NCBI GenBank assembly: GCA_039707465.1
Contig: CM077643.1
Coordinates: 319,181,919 to 319,245,918, forward strand
Source: Rhabdophis nuchalis
Lineage: Eukaryota; Chordata; Lepidosauria; Squamata; Natricidae
DNA length: 64,000 nucleotides
Direction: 5' to 3'
Shown here one piece after another: positions 19,200-30,773 of this stretch. The first letter of the stretch is position 1. Every line of letters starts with the position of its first letter. A program made the translations under genes and the position numbers. The notes beneath the pieces are model-generated. The model saw only the letters and a list, made by a program, of their open reading frames with translations, was not told the origin of the DNA and did not search any database.

Positions 19200-21767
19200 T
19201 AAAGCACACTTCCCAACCTAGGAATAAACAGAAGACTCCACCCCAGGAAAAACCACTCATTTGAGTGATTCCTCCTCCACCCCCATTCCCCACCTTCCAT
19301 TCTTTTTACTGTATCAATACGTTTAGGTTATAATTCTTTCTCCTTTTATGCTTACTTTCAGTGTGGTCAGCAAAAACATAGCCAAGGTTAAACAATTTTA
19401 CATACCTACTGCTATCAATAAGAAGGATTTATATCTGTGTTATGCACAATTCTACCCAAAGTACATTTTTGGGATGAGGGTGCCCTCTGTTTAATTCAGG
19501 GAGTCTTAACTTCTGACCATACAAGGAGAAGGGGAGATTAAAAGTACGCATTGCAGATTGTCACTGTTGTAAAATAGAGAAAGATTCTTTGTGGCATTGT
19601 GTCTAAACCTTAAATACATTTGAAATCGTATGAAGGCTGTCTTCCAAACTTTGCATCATGCAAAGAATATTTGCTCAACTCTTGTTTGGACAGGCATATT
19701 GGTTAGACATTAAATGCATCTCCTGGGGGTAACTGTAGCTTTGTATGTAATTACGTATTTGAGGCATAAGCTATCTTCAGTTTTAGAAGATGAAAATCAA
19801 TTGGGGCTATATTTGTAGCGGTTAGGAATATTTTTTAATAGATACTCAGCCCGTTCAGCTCTGCCTGTTGGTGTAATAACATTTTTCTTCGGTTTCACAT
19901 TCTGTTATTGATGCATTCTAGCATGCCAAGAAAATTCCTGCAGCTGAAGGAGAATTCCTACCTTGTTTATATCCAAGCAAATAGGGTGAGAACTTAACCT
20001 TGTCTCTTCTGTTTTACAAGGACGCTTTTTTGTGTGTGACAAATGTGGGTATAACTGTGTTTTTATGAGAGCACAAAGAACATTTCCCTAGCAGAATTCT
20101 TTGCACACTCCTGTGATGCAGTCATACAGTTCTAAAAACATTCCTACAGCGTATCTCTGTTATCCCTGCCAGCTGTTTCAAGCATTAAAGTCCTGGCTAC
20201 TATCATTTTAGGCATGCCTATCTCAAAGTAAGTTCTGTAAAGTTTAATATGTCTCAAACCCAGGTTAGCATAAGTTTGAATTCCAACCAACTGGGATTAC
20301 ATCAGCACAGTGTGATAATTTTTATATGAAAACATATTTTATTTTTTATACTCTTTCAATTTTCCCTTAAAGTGTTAATAGACTCCATAATGCTCTAAGA
20401 ATCAGCATCTCCACTAGATAATTGACAGTCAAGCTGAAACTAAATTAATCAAGTAAAAAATGGGGCGGGGTAGTGGTGGGAAATCCTTTATGCAAACTTC
20501 CTCAAACCTCCAAATAAGTTACCCAGACCTAATCCACATATCAAAGGATAAGGTCTCTGCAAATTAGGTCGCCCCAGCAGAACTCCATGTTCACTAGAAG
20601 ACATACCTACACACAGACATACCCCTCAAGTATCACTCTATAATCAACACGTAGACACTTCCATATCCCAGACAAGCTCCCCCTAAAAAAATCTGCTGTA
20701 CCCCATTCTTCTGCCAATAGGTTCAAGGCAGCTTTCTTTGACTTGAGCATTTGTTTGAGCAAATACATTTATCATATAAAATTTAGGTAATGAGGACACT
20801 ACATTGGCAGGTTAATTCCTACATTACGAGATTAATGTAGTTAGTTCTCTGATTCTGAATTGTATAATCATTTCTCCTGCTTTCTACTGCAAAAAATTCC
20901 CTTCCCCACAGAATCTACAGACAGTGTTAGCAACTGCACAGCCATGTTTCAAGTTCCAAGGAAGACTTGTAACTCAGTGGATGAATTTCTGTTTTGTATC
21001 GCAAAGTTTAATCCTGTTTAAATTTGTCCTGTGTCTTCAAGTAGGACAAAAAGAAAAATACTTCCATAAGAAACTTAGGGAGTTGCTGTCAATCAATGTA
21101 ACTGATCTAGAGCCAAATGGACTGATCCGATTTGGTGACTAATCTCTTTCTGTGTCCTATTTTAAAATATTGCTTTCTCTTTTTCGGGCAGCGAGGTGGC
21201 CTCTGCGGCTGCGGGGCCGGGAAAGGCCGCTGCCTCCCCCATCGATGGTGTCCCGCTTTAGTAAACTTAAAATCTGGTCACCTTAAACTTGGTCTATCTT
21301 CCATCCCAGAAAAAAAATATCTGTGAATGATCTTGAATACTCTGGAAAGAAATAATACTTAAATGAAAAATTTGTGAAACCAATATTGAAAATATAAATG
21401 CATTTGTGTGCACGCACACACACAAGCATGCGTCAAGTTACAGCATGATAGAGATTTTTATATCAAGTAACTTAGATTATGACTGGAATCTTTATTATAA
21501 AACAAATACCTTGATGTATGCTGTTCCTTCTTTTTTTCATTTAGCTTCCAATGATATATTTAATTTTGAAGAAAAATCAAATTTTAATCCAAAACTGTAA
21601 TTAATATTGATATAACATCCCTCTTGTCCCTCTTATCCATATTCAATACTGTAATGCAACCAAACAATAGAATATTAAAAATGTAACTACATTACGTAAA
21701 TATCACTATACTGTATTGAAATAACATTGCATTAAAATTGAGAAGATGGAGCAATGGATGGTTAAAA
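19200..21767. other. Long single-copy AT-rich stretch
   Basis: No exon or RNA gene is recognised. Segment 19283-19400 is the source-like partner of 22899-23016. A small GC-rich island (21187-21250, with gcggctgcggggccgggaaa) stands out from its surroundings but matches nothing I know. Confidence 0.5.
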
Positions 21768-22104
21768 CAGTGCTGTTTTGAGAAGCCTCCAATCTCCAGG
21801 CAGCGCTGAGAAAAGGTGGTTTCCCTTCCTCTCAACGCTGTTTTGCGATGCAAGGCTTTCCCTCCCCTCCCCCAGCGCTGTTTTGGGATCTGAGGCCATA
21901 AGTGGGGGATGTTGCACACACATCCGCAAGGCGAGCAGAGGGGTGGGGGTCACGCGCATATGTGAAGGGGGGGTGAAGTGCGCGGAGGGGGTGTCACATG
22001 GATGTGCAGGGGAAGGGGCATGTGGGAGAAGCATTGCATTATGGCACAACAGCGCACGCGTGCATGCTTTTGGCACCCAAGGAAAAAAAGGTTCGCCATC
22101 ACTG
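21768..22104. mobile_element. hAT element, right half
   Basis: The right end ggttcgccatcactg, preceded by cttttggcacccaagg, matches the 1700-2408 family. The left boundary (cagtgctgttttgag) is uncertain. The GC-rich interior has gtgcgcgg and catgcgc blocks and no transposase. Confidence 0.7.
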
Positions 22105-22286
22105 CCCTAGAGGGCCAAGTGAGCCAACTCTCCCCCTGTGTGTGCATGCGCCGCCTGTTCCCCCTTCCCCCGCGTGCCCATGCGCTGCCTGTTCCCCCCC
22201 CCCCCGCTCCTCCTCTACACAAGCCGGTCTGCAGAATTTTCTTTAAAATGAAACCGGACACTGGTGCAAAAAAGGTTGGGGACCCC
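22105..22286. mobile_element. Fragment of a ccccaacc-type hAT MITE
   Basis: It ends aaggttggggacccctg, the same TIR as the foldback at 5397-5531. It contains a C homopolymer of about 12 (22193-22204). The left end is lost against the neighbouring hAT copy. Confidence 0.55.
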
Positions 22287-22289
22287 TGG

Positions 22290-22792
22290 TTTATATTACT
22301 AGATTTAATAATAGATTGAGTTAGTTCTGTATGAACATTTCATGTATACATTTTTTTTCAAATGTCACTCATTTAAGCAATGTTCTGCATATTCTTTTCT
22401 GATAATATTAACAATGATAAAATTGATTGAACTTTATTATATCTTCTGGTTATTATATTTCACCAATAATCTGTTAAAAAAAAGAAAAAAGTCTATTGGA
22501 TCTTTGAACCTATTTGAAAAATTCTTAATTTGATTCCACATATTGAACAGATTCATCAATTCAGCTTGAAAAGTTGATTTGAAAGGGGTGATTCAGTTGA
22601 ATGGCCTTTCAATTGAAATTTCATGTAGCATTAGAGATATTCACGGATTGAAGGGGTGAAGGGTAGGCCTAAGAAATGAAAATAAATGACAGGCAAGAAT
22701 GCATTGCTTTGATGGATTTCAGTTGCAGAGTGATAGCATTTAACCAGAAAATAATTGTCTTTCTGTAACTTAGAATTTACAGAAAGGGGATA
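22290..22792. other. Single-copy AT-rich stretch
   Basis: No recognisable element. Confidence 0.5.
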
Positions 22793-22840
22793 TACCATAT
22801 TTTTCGAAGTATAAGACGCAAGAGAGTATAAGATGCACCA

Positions 22841-23016
22841 CGGGCCAGATCTAAGCACTCAGTCCGCAGGCCTTGAGTTTGAATGGCCTTGAGGTGGGCC
22901 ATTCCCCACCTTCCATTTTTTTTACTGTATCAATATGTTTATGTTATAATTATTTCTCCTTTTATGCTTACCTTCAGTGTGGTTAGCAAAAACATAGCCA
23001 AGGTTAAACAATTTTA
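22841..23016 (+). repeat. Copied segment from 19142-19400
   Basis: Bases 22841-22882 match 19142-19183 (3 differences) and 22899-23016 match 19283-19400 without gaps (6 differences in 118). The two blocks are joined by 16 unmatched bases where the source has 99. Because the source spans the edge of a hAT element and its single-copy flank, the direction of copying is probably from 19 kb to 23 kb. Confidence 0.8.
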
Positions 23017-23059
23017 TACACTGGAGTATAAGACGCACCCAAAATTTGAAGAGGCAATT

Positions 23060-23425
23060 TTTTAAAAAAAGTAGGTAGGTAGATAAAGGGATAGAGAGGG
23101 AGAGAAAGAGAGAGAAATACAGTAAATAGGTAGGGAGAGAGAAAGAGTAGTTAGGTAGGTAGGTAGATAAAGGGATATATATATAGAGAGAGAAATAGAA
23201 AGAGAGAGAAATACAGTAGATAGGTAGGGAGAGAGAGAGTAGGTAGATTGGTAGGTAGAGGGATAAGAGAGAGAAAAATAGAGAGAAATACAGTAGATAG
23301 GTAGGGGGAGAGAGAGAGAGTAGGTAGATAGGTATATAGGTAGATGTGGGGAGACAGAGAGAGATAGATGTAGTAGGTAGGTAGGGAGAGAGAGGGTAGG
23401 TCGATAGGTAGGTAGATGTTTCCAG
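23060..23425 (+). repeat. Purine-rich minisatellite (gagagaaatacagtagataggtaggg)n
   Basis: Irregular units of gagagaaatacagta followed by gataggtaggg repeat about six times with variable (ga)n and (gtag)n runs. The same phrase aaatacagtaggtagg occurs inside both Helitrons (50615-50690, 63615-63760). Confidence 0.85.
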
Positions 23426-24222
23426 GTGTATTTATCCATGTGCTGGAGAACAAAATCGCTGACAACCTGTAGCACACTAAAACTTTGTTTCTGCTGGCAC
23501 AGCACTTGACCAATGTAATTCTCATCAACCACACTAACAAAACAGCTTTCTAAAAGGGAAAAAAAAGTGTTTGCACTCTGCAAACCTCCCCAAACCGGCC
23601 CATTTTTCACAAAGAAAAAGGCATGAATAGCCTTGGTGTGGTGGTGCTTGCAGAGTGCTCCTGGGGGGTGGGGGTGGGTCAAAAATGAGCAAGAAAAGGC
23701 CCATTTTTTTGTGAAAATGGGCCTTTTTTCTCAAAAAGCTGCATGCATAGCCTTATGGAGGTTTATAGAATTCTGCTGGGGGCTGGGGGGGGGCAGAAAT
23801 GGCCCATTTCTTGCTCATTTCTGCTCTCCCCAGCCCCCATGAGCTCTCTGAAAGCCTCCATAAGGCTATAAATGGCCATTTTGGCTTCAGGAGACCAAAA
23901 ATGCTGTATTCGGTGTATAAGATGCACCCAGGTTGTCAGCCTCTTTTTAGAGGAAAAAAAAGTCTTATACTCCAAAAAATACGGTATATATATGTGATAT
24001 ATATCACATACATGTACATAAACATTTATATATATATAAAGCCCTCCTCCCTTACATAAAAGGCACCACAGACAGAATCAGCAAGATCCTCCACAAACAC
24101 AACATCAAGACAGCATTCTACACAAACCGAAAAATATCCACTATCCTAAGAAACCCCAAAGACAAAATAGAGTTAGAAAATAGACAAAAGACAAAATAGA
24201 CAAAATAGAGTTAGAAAATCAA

Positions 24223-25078
24223 GGAGTATATGAAATCCCATGCCCCAACTGCCCCACCACATACATCGGAAAAACCAACAGAAGAATAAAGGCACGCATT
24301 GAAGAACACAAAAACTCAGTCAGAAAGGAGGAACCAACTTCTTCCCTGGTCCAACACCTCAAAGCCACAGGACATGATATAGACTTTAAAAAGATCAGAA
24401 CTATTGCCAAATTGAACACTTTAACAACAGAATAATCAGAGAAGCTATTGAGATAGAAAAACGGCCACACAGCATGAATAAACGAGATGATACCTCCCGC
24501 CTACCAGCCATTTGGAAACCCACCCTCACTGACAAACGAGTCCCTAACACAAAGAATGATACCAGACCCACACTCACGAAAACCACACAGGATGTCACTA
24601 TCACACATCCACGCAAAAAGCAAGCCCAAACCCACACCGATGATGACCACAAACCAGAAGCCCGACCACAAACCAGAAGCCAGACCACTGCTGCATTATT
24701 AGCCACTTTAAACCCCTCCAATCCATACATGAAGCAAACTGATGCCCACCATGGAGACGTGGCACGGCCACAAATGCGAAGCCAAACAACAGTAACGCAG
24801 CTCACCAGCTCAAATCCCCCTGCAACTCAGACTAACATGAGCACAACCAGGCCCCCACCCAAACAGAACACGCCCCCAGCCAATCAGAGCACAGCCACAC
24901 TCCCATCCAATCAGAGCACAGCCAAGCCCCCTACCAATCAGAACACACCTCCACCCAATCAGAATGCAGCCAAGCTCCCACCCAATCAGGTCACACCCCC
25001 ACTGACAGTTAAAAAGAGGAAACAGCTGAGATCTCACATTGCTCCTGGAAGCACCAAGCCGGAAGCACCAGCCTGAAG
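24223..25078 (+). pseudogene. Penelope-type GIY-YIG endonuclease, C-terminal fragment
   Basis: The endonuclease nicks target DNA to prime reverse transcription. The first motif reads GVYEIPCPNC and the second TYIGKTNRR, followed by KARIEEHKNSVRK, matching the GIY and YIG motifs and the helix with the catalytic Arg. Then come HLKATGHDIDF and, after a single-base frameshift near 24432, RIIREAIEIEKRPHSMN, which holds the expected acidic residue. The downstream frame (24474-25078) is rich in Thr, Pro, Asn and Gln and contains five NQ-starting peptide repeats. The copy lacks the reverse transcriptase and carries the frameshift, so it is not functional. Confidence 0.75.
24880..24989 (+). repeat. 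Coding minisatellite with five CCAATCAG boxes
   Basis: The octamer ccaatcag starts at 24880, 24907, 24934, 24955 and 24982, giving spacings of 27, 27, 21 and 27 bp. All are multiples of three, and the frame encodes NQSTA-like nonapeptides. The octamer is also the consensus for CCAAT-binding factor NF-Y. Confidence 0.85.
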
Positions 25079-25189
25079 ATGATGAATGAGACTTCATCGA
25101 AACGTCGTGAAGATATTTCCAATTCTACGTGGGAGAAAACCCGAACAATCAAAGACCTACATACAAACACCCGTGAAAACCTCAGAAAA

Positions 25190-25199
25190 CATACATACA

Positions 25200-25230
<31 letters not shown>

Positions 25231-25290
25231 CACATACATATATATCACATACATATATATCACATACATAGATACATATATTTCTTCATT
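25190..25290 (+). repeat. (ACAT)n microsatellite with (acatacatatatatc) units
   Basis: Pure acat units (25190-25227) pass into three copies of a longer unit of about 20 bp. The array directly follows the Penelope 3' end. Confidence 0.9.
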
Positions 25291-25307
25291 CATACATACA
25301 TATGCAC

Positions 25308-25466
25308 GAGAGGTGAGTTGTTCCTGGTTCAGCCTGGGCAAACCGTTAATAGTGGTGGCGGGAGGCTCTGCCTACCCATTTGGATGCTACTGCTTCTGTG
25401 CATGCGCAAAAGCATCGCGCGGGAGTACGCCCAAACCGATAGTAAAAAAATTGACAACCAACCACT
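25308..25466. mobile_element. Non-autonomous hAT MITE, 159 bp
   Basis: Ends are gagaggtgagttg and caaccaaccactg. Flanks atatgcac (25300-25307) and atatgcat (25467-25474) form a 7-of-8 duplication. It is inserted just downstream of the ACAT array. Confidence 0.75.
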
Positions 25467-25474
25467 GATATGCA

Positions 25475-26420
25475 TGTACGCACATGCACACATACACCCA
25501 CACCCACACACACACCTCTCCTTCATAGTTTTCTTCATCTTTTACTTAAAATTTCTGAACAATCCTTGGACTAAAATTAAAACAAAGAATTGTCTTTCTA
25601 ATTAAACAGCATTTGGATACGGTCTATGCTTTTCCTTGCAGGTTGAAGGATGAACTTCAGTGAAAACAGATGGTCACCATGGTATTAAAAACTAAATACT
25701 TAATTCAAGCTTTTAATTGAAAACAATTGGACCCTGCTGGATGGTAATTACCTTGGCTGTTTGCAAATAGCATCTCAGCATTTGCACCTATGCAGGAAGG
25801 ATGCGGAAATGTTAATAAGAATGCCATGATCTGCATAGGATAAGCAAAGAGCGTCCAAAATTGTTTGCACTGTTGGCTTCTTCCCCTCTAAGGTGGCTTC
25901 AAGTGGTTAGCAATGTGAAACAGAATATTCTGCTACAGAAGATGAAATGTTTATTGATTCATAAAATAGTCTGAGGCATACTTATGCGCTCTCTTCCGCC
26001 CCTTTCTTCCCAAGTTAAAAACTAAATTATTGAAATTTTGCTCCAGTGATTCACTCTTCCCCTATCTTCTGTTCAGTATAATGTCAGAGACTCTATTATA
26101 ACATTAAACAAGTTATATTTTATCGATTTCTATCCACGCTGTTGTGATGGGGTATTTTACTATATGCCATGTTCCTGGAAGATGGCTTGCTGCCTTCTGC
26201 AGTCATGCATTTTTAAATAATATAATCCATATACTTCCTGTTTTTGGCATCTGTCAGTTTAAATGCTGCCGGAACAACCAACACCAGACCTTGCACTCAT
26301 TTATTAGTATCTAGGATCAATCCCTCCCCACCACCTGATGCCATTTAGGTACGTTGATCTTCATCCCTTATAATTTCTGCCGGCCTTTGACCTGACGGCT
26401 GATACCCAGGAATGTTCTGG
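25475..26420. other. Single-copy AT-rich stretch
   Basis: No recognisable element apart from a short (CA)n run near 25490-25515. Confidence 0.5.
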
Positions 26421-26423
26421 TCC

Positions 26424-26494
26424 AGGGGTTTCCATCTTTAAGATTTGTGAACTTCAACTCCCAGAATTCCCCTGCCAGCATGGTTAGAGACCCT
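26424..26494. mobile_element. Shortened foldback MITE relic
   Basis: It contains the foldback core cttcaactcccagaattccc between caggggtttcc and gagaccctg. The second arm is mostly deleted. Confidence 0.65.
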
Positions 26495-26685
26495 GCTTTA
26501 GTCACACAGGTGGCAACCACCTCCCCAAATTTCCATACTACAGCCAAGTGGTCACTTTAAAAATAAATTGGGGAAAAGCAACCTTTAAACAAAAGGCTAC
26601 AAAGATGGCATAACCTTTCTGCCCGTCTGGCACTGCTGGGTTATGTATACGTGAAAATAAATAATCAAAGAGGGAGTGCCTAGTG

Positions 26686-26998
26686 CAATGATGGCTAACC
26701 TTTTTCAGTTGGAGTGCCCAACGTGCCTGAACTCCTAAAATGCAATGCACGCTCCACGCATGTATGCGCAAACCCCTGCATGTGCCCCTTCCCCGTGCAT
26801 GCATGTGAGACCCTCACCCACACGCCCCATCCCCATGCATGTGCGCCGCACCACACACATGCACAGCAGAGACCTGCTGGCTGACGGGAGACATGTACAC
26901 ATGCGTGGAGCAGCTGAACTGGGACTACGGCTCGTGTGCCATCACAGAGGATGCTGCATGCCACCTCTGGCATGAGTGCTATAGGTTCAACATCATGG
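26686..26998. mobile_element. Non-autonomous hAT element
   Basis: Ends are caatgatggctaacc and ggttcaacatcatg, decayed cagtgatggcgaacc TIRs. The target duplication gcctagtg is exact (26678-26685 and 26999-27006). The interior has catgcatgtg and tgcgc blocks. Confidence 0.85.
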
Positions 26999-27006
26999 GC
27001 CTAGTG

Positions 27007-27141
27007 CAGGGGTCTGCAAAGTCGGCTCTTTTAAGACTGGTGGACTTCAACTCCCAGAATTCCCCAGCCAGCTATGCTGGCTGGGGAACTCTGGGAGTTG
27101 AAGTCCACCAGTCATAAAAGAGCTGACTTTGCAGACCCCTG
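27007..27141. mobile_element. 135-bp foldback hAT MITE
   Basis: Ends are caggggtctgcaaagtcggc and gcagacccctg, with a near-perfect palindrome and the cttcaactcccagaattc core. Its target duplication is again gcctagtg (26999-27006 and 27142-27149), shared with the neighbour on its left. Confidence 0.92.
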
Positions 27142-27149
27142 GCCTAGTG

Positions 27150-30100
27150 GATTCCTTAGTTCATGTTCATATTATGTGATTGACTAGAAAAGTCAATGTA
27201 ATTCTAAACAGATCTAGAGTTATTTCCTCTTTAATTTTCAACTTTACACTTTATTTTACACAAACAAACTTTATTTGCTTGTGCAACACATTAACCTTAT
27301 CCACGACTCAGCTAAGTATGCTGTGTGGACAGACTCCTTAAGTGTCCCCCATTGACTTCAATGGGAGCGAAGTGAAATGAACGTACTCTGCATGCGTCCA
27401 ATTCCTCAACCGAGCAATGGATTTTTCTTACAATGAGTTCAAATTTATGGGTAGATAATTGTGCAAGACAAATGTCAGAAGTCAGCGATAAGGCATGCCC
27501 TAAAACACAAGCCATCTGAATAGGCTCTTTAGTAATGGCATCCATAAAGCATTTTTCAAATAAAGAATATCTCATAACTCTTAGCTATAATGTTAGCTAT
27601 GTGCAGTATTTGTGATGTTGTTGAAGACAATTGTGGAGGATCTCTGTCCTCTGTGGATTGGTGTAGTTAAGAATGATGGGAAATGTACTTCAAAAACACT
27701 TGGAGGGCCTCAGGGTCTCCACCTCTGACTTTGGAGCATCCTTGGCAATGACGAAAAGAAGTAAGATTTGAAATGTAATAGGGATGTTGCAACAGAGGAA
27801 GAATCATTTCCAACCACAGGTTCAACCTGCTGCTATAATTACATTTCAGGCTGAAGTCTAACTGATGATACTTCTCCCATCCTATTTTCTTGAGAAGTAC
27901 CTTTAACCCTGGTGAATACCTGATTGTCACACAGGCTACAGGTGGTCTGCCAGAAAACACACCAAAACTATACTTATCTTCTATGGACTATCTAAATTAG
28001 CCCTTGGCAATCTTTCAGTCAATTCTACTATTCCCCAGGTTAACTGAGTAATGGATCGAAGCCCTTGTTTTTGGATGGCGGGTAAGAGCAGATACACCAA
28101 TCTTTAACTGCCTAATATAACAATAGTGAGGACTTCTCTAATGCCAACAAACGAGTATCTCAAGTCCCAAATTGCTCTATTAAAGATTATGCTGCTTCCT
28201 GCACAGGGATTTCTTTGAAGAGAACTCTGTAAATAAGAATCTTGATAAGCTCATATCTGGTTCATTGCTGTGATTGTTTTGAAGCTCAGTCCAACCGGAC
28301 TAGATCCTGAACCAAGAGATTTGTGCGTGCAAGGCTGGAAGACGTTTTTTGCTTTCTTTTCTTGTTTAAATGTCTGGAACTTGTGTGACAAACAAGCAAC
28401 CAGAAACCGGTCACATTTAAAAAGTAATGTGAATGAGTACCATTATTTTTACCAGGCGGATAATAACTACTTTCCACTGGTTCTCTGCGACATAATTGCA
28501 TGCTGTAATTGCCACTTGCAGCTTTGTGGGGCCGATGGTGTGTAGAAAACTATTTTAAAGGTATACGTAAAGCATAAGCGCTATTGATTTGTAGTACACA
28601 AAGCAATAAAAGCTGCTGGCTTTGATTAAAGCTGACATGAAGCTGAAGCTCTTAATCAATCTCTAAGTCTGCTTTGAATATATCACAAAGCAATACTGAT
28701 TATTGCTATTATATGGCAAAACTAGGGCATCTAAGAAACACCCCCCCCCTCCAAAACCTTCCACATCATCACTAAGATTCTCTGGTCTCCCTCCTCCCTT
28801 CTTCAGGAACGCTGGTTTAAATGAAATGCTTTCTTTCTTTTCTTCTTTCATACACCTGGAGCAGTCATGGTAGAAACTAGACAATGGTAATAATCCAAGA
28901 CTTTGAATGGATACTCCTGAAGATCGGTATTAATTTTTGAACAAAAACTGAATAGGAGAAAATGCTATTCAAGAACATGCACTCCCTGCTTTGAAAAAAA
29001 TGTTCCCAGATGATTTTAGGGGACTGTTCACAAAGAGTGTGTGCATGCTACATTTCCTCTCCTATATGTTATTAAAGGATAAAATGAACCTCTATGTCCT
29101 CTGACCTGCTAGAAGTCAGTAATGTCTATGAAGATTCTCATTCATCCAGGTCATGGTTGCCCCAAAGGTGTTTTTTCAAGCGCTCACATTTTCAGTTCAG
29201 CTCTGGGAGAACCGGTTGTTACATTATGTGACACATACCTCTGATCTTCTCTGCTTTTTACTTGAATAGGTGTGCATCCCAGGGTGAACCTATTTTCCAA
29301 CCAATGAAAAGCGAGGACAATCTGAGCTTTGGGGCTTGTCATTGATGTCCAGGACCTCAAGGTTTTATTATTGGCTTCAGCTATGGCCAGAAGCAGAGTA
29401 GAGAGATTTGTGATGCATATTATTATCATTCTGATGACAGTGCAAATTGGGAAATTGATTATATGTGGAGGGCTCCAGGTTCAAGAAGTAGGGCTGGTTA
29501 GCTTTAAAGTCATTCCCTAACACCAAGGTTGGGATTGGAATTGCTTCCCCCCCCCCCCTCTTCAGTCCCTAGCTCAGAATGGTATTCATCCACCCAATTC
29601 TTCAAGCCCCTTATTCTTAGCATGGCCCTTTTAAAAATCTGGAGCTGTATATTAACCTCTGCAGCCATGGCTTCCCTAAACAGAAAGGAATTTCAAAGCT
29701 CTATTGTTCATTTGGATTTGTGATCCAAGGGGTAAGCTTTTAAAAGAACTCTCATCCCTTGAAAAAAATCAAATTACTGAGAACACTGTTTACTTTCAGC
29801 GGTTGCAAGTGACACTTAAGACAACCATAAGTGAAAGAGATTAGAGAGAAAAATAGTCTCTCTCCCCCCTACTTTGTTTACCTACCCTTTTTTTTTTTAG
29901 TAACACCATACAGAGTTCTGCTTTTGTCAGTCCTTCCAACCGGTCCATTCACCTTGAATGAAATTCCTCGGTGTTCTTTCAGTGAAATAAAATGGGCAAG
30001 ATGAGACACAATAGACTGCTCACAATAGGGCTCTTCTTGCCGCCTCTAGTAGACAAATCCCCAGCAGAATGAGCCGCATCTGTCAATACCTGTCGTTCGA

Positions 30101-30445
30101 GGCATTTATGCATGAGTGTTTGTGTTGGTGCGTTCACACATGAGACTGAAGTGGGCTTTGTCTGAAGCTGATTGCCACATGGCAAATCTGTGCCAGTATG
30201 GATTGATTTATACTGATAGCCAAAATTAGGGGGGCCCACTGAGCTTACCTTTTTTTCTCTCCTTATACTTCAGGGCTGGAGAATAAGCTATTAGGTTTGT
30301 GCCTATTTCAAACATAATTTAGAAGGAGAGCCTTGACTCTTCTATGCAAATATGGCTTACCTCTGCTATTTACTAGAAAATTCCCCTCTTTTTCTGGGCT
30401 TCAGTCAATATCAGTCATGATTCTTAAAGGAGACATAGATTAGAA
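27150..30445. other. Long single-copy stretch
   Basis: No exon is recognised. Small items are the repeat phrase at 29123-29156 shared with 6005-6041, a poly-C run (28741-28750), another near 29549 and a T run near 29888. The part 28480-28690 is repeat-free and AT-rich and is a candidate conserved non-coding element. Confidence 0.45.
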
Positions 30446-30773
30446 ACAAGGGACGGAGTGTCCCAGTGACTAAAAACACTGAGCTTGTCGATCAGAAAGG
30501 TCGGAAGGTCGGCAGTTTGAATTCCTAGATTCGTGTCATGGAGTGAGCTCCCGTTACTTGTCCCAGCTTCTGCCAACCTAGCAGTTTGAAAGCATATAAA
30601 TATGCAAGTAGAAAAAATAGGAACCACCTTTGGTGGGAAGGTAACAGTGTTCTGTGATGATGGAGAAGTCTTCGGATAGCGCTGACTCTTTGGCTTTGAA
30701 ACAGAGATAAGCACTGCGCCCTAGAGTAGGGAACGACTAGCACATGTGTGTAAGGGGAACCTGTACCTTTACC
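30446..30773 (+). mobile_element. tRNA-derived SINE, Sauria type
   Basis: Decayed head (gacggagtgtcccagtgact), body as in 16994-17350, and tail gggaacgactagcacatgtg with ctgtacctttacc. The remaining tail unit (cctttaccttta, 31138-31149) lies beyond a hAT insertion. Confidence 0.85.

Larger units (their letters stand above)
22795..23983. mobile_element. TIR DNA transposon with TA target, composite interior
   Basis: The ends are inverted: ccatatttttcgaagtataa at the left and ttatactccaaaaaatacgg at the right, each flanked by ta. Subterminal gtataagangcacc motifs repeat on both sides (22808, 22827, 23025, 23915). No transposase is visible. The interior is a patchwork: a segment copied from 19.1-19.4 kb (22841-23016), a purine-rich minisatellite (23060-23425) and a GC-rich part (23560-23880). 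A TA target would fit the Tc1/mariner group, but the superfamily is not settled. Confidence 0.65.
24060..25190 (+). mobile_element. Penelope-like element, 3' part
   Basis: Translation of 24060-24180 gives KGTTDRISKILHKHNIKTAF, the segment after the Penelope reverse-transcriptase domain. A GIY-YIG endonuclease follows (24223-24450), then a hydrophilic tail, then a 3' region with tgaagatgatgaatgagac and catcgaaacgtcg, which are typical of vertebrate Penelope elements. A short internal duplication (gacaaaatagagttagaaaa twice, 24165-24220) and a frameshift mark it as dead. The reverse transcriptase is absent. Confidence 0.8.

Noticed and set aside
20924..21142. Short frames near 20.9-21.3 kb as host exons
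   Set aside because: No splice-site logic, no recognisable domain, and base composition like the surrounding non-coding DNA.
23060..23425. Regular repeats that might be a CRISPR array
   Set aside because: No unique spacers between constant repeats. Units are degenerate simple sequence in a eukaryotic transposon.
23062..23682. A 206-codon minus-strand frame rich in Ser, Leu, Tyr and Pro
   Set aside because: Its composition comes entirely from the gtag/gaga minisatellite read on the other strand.
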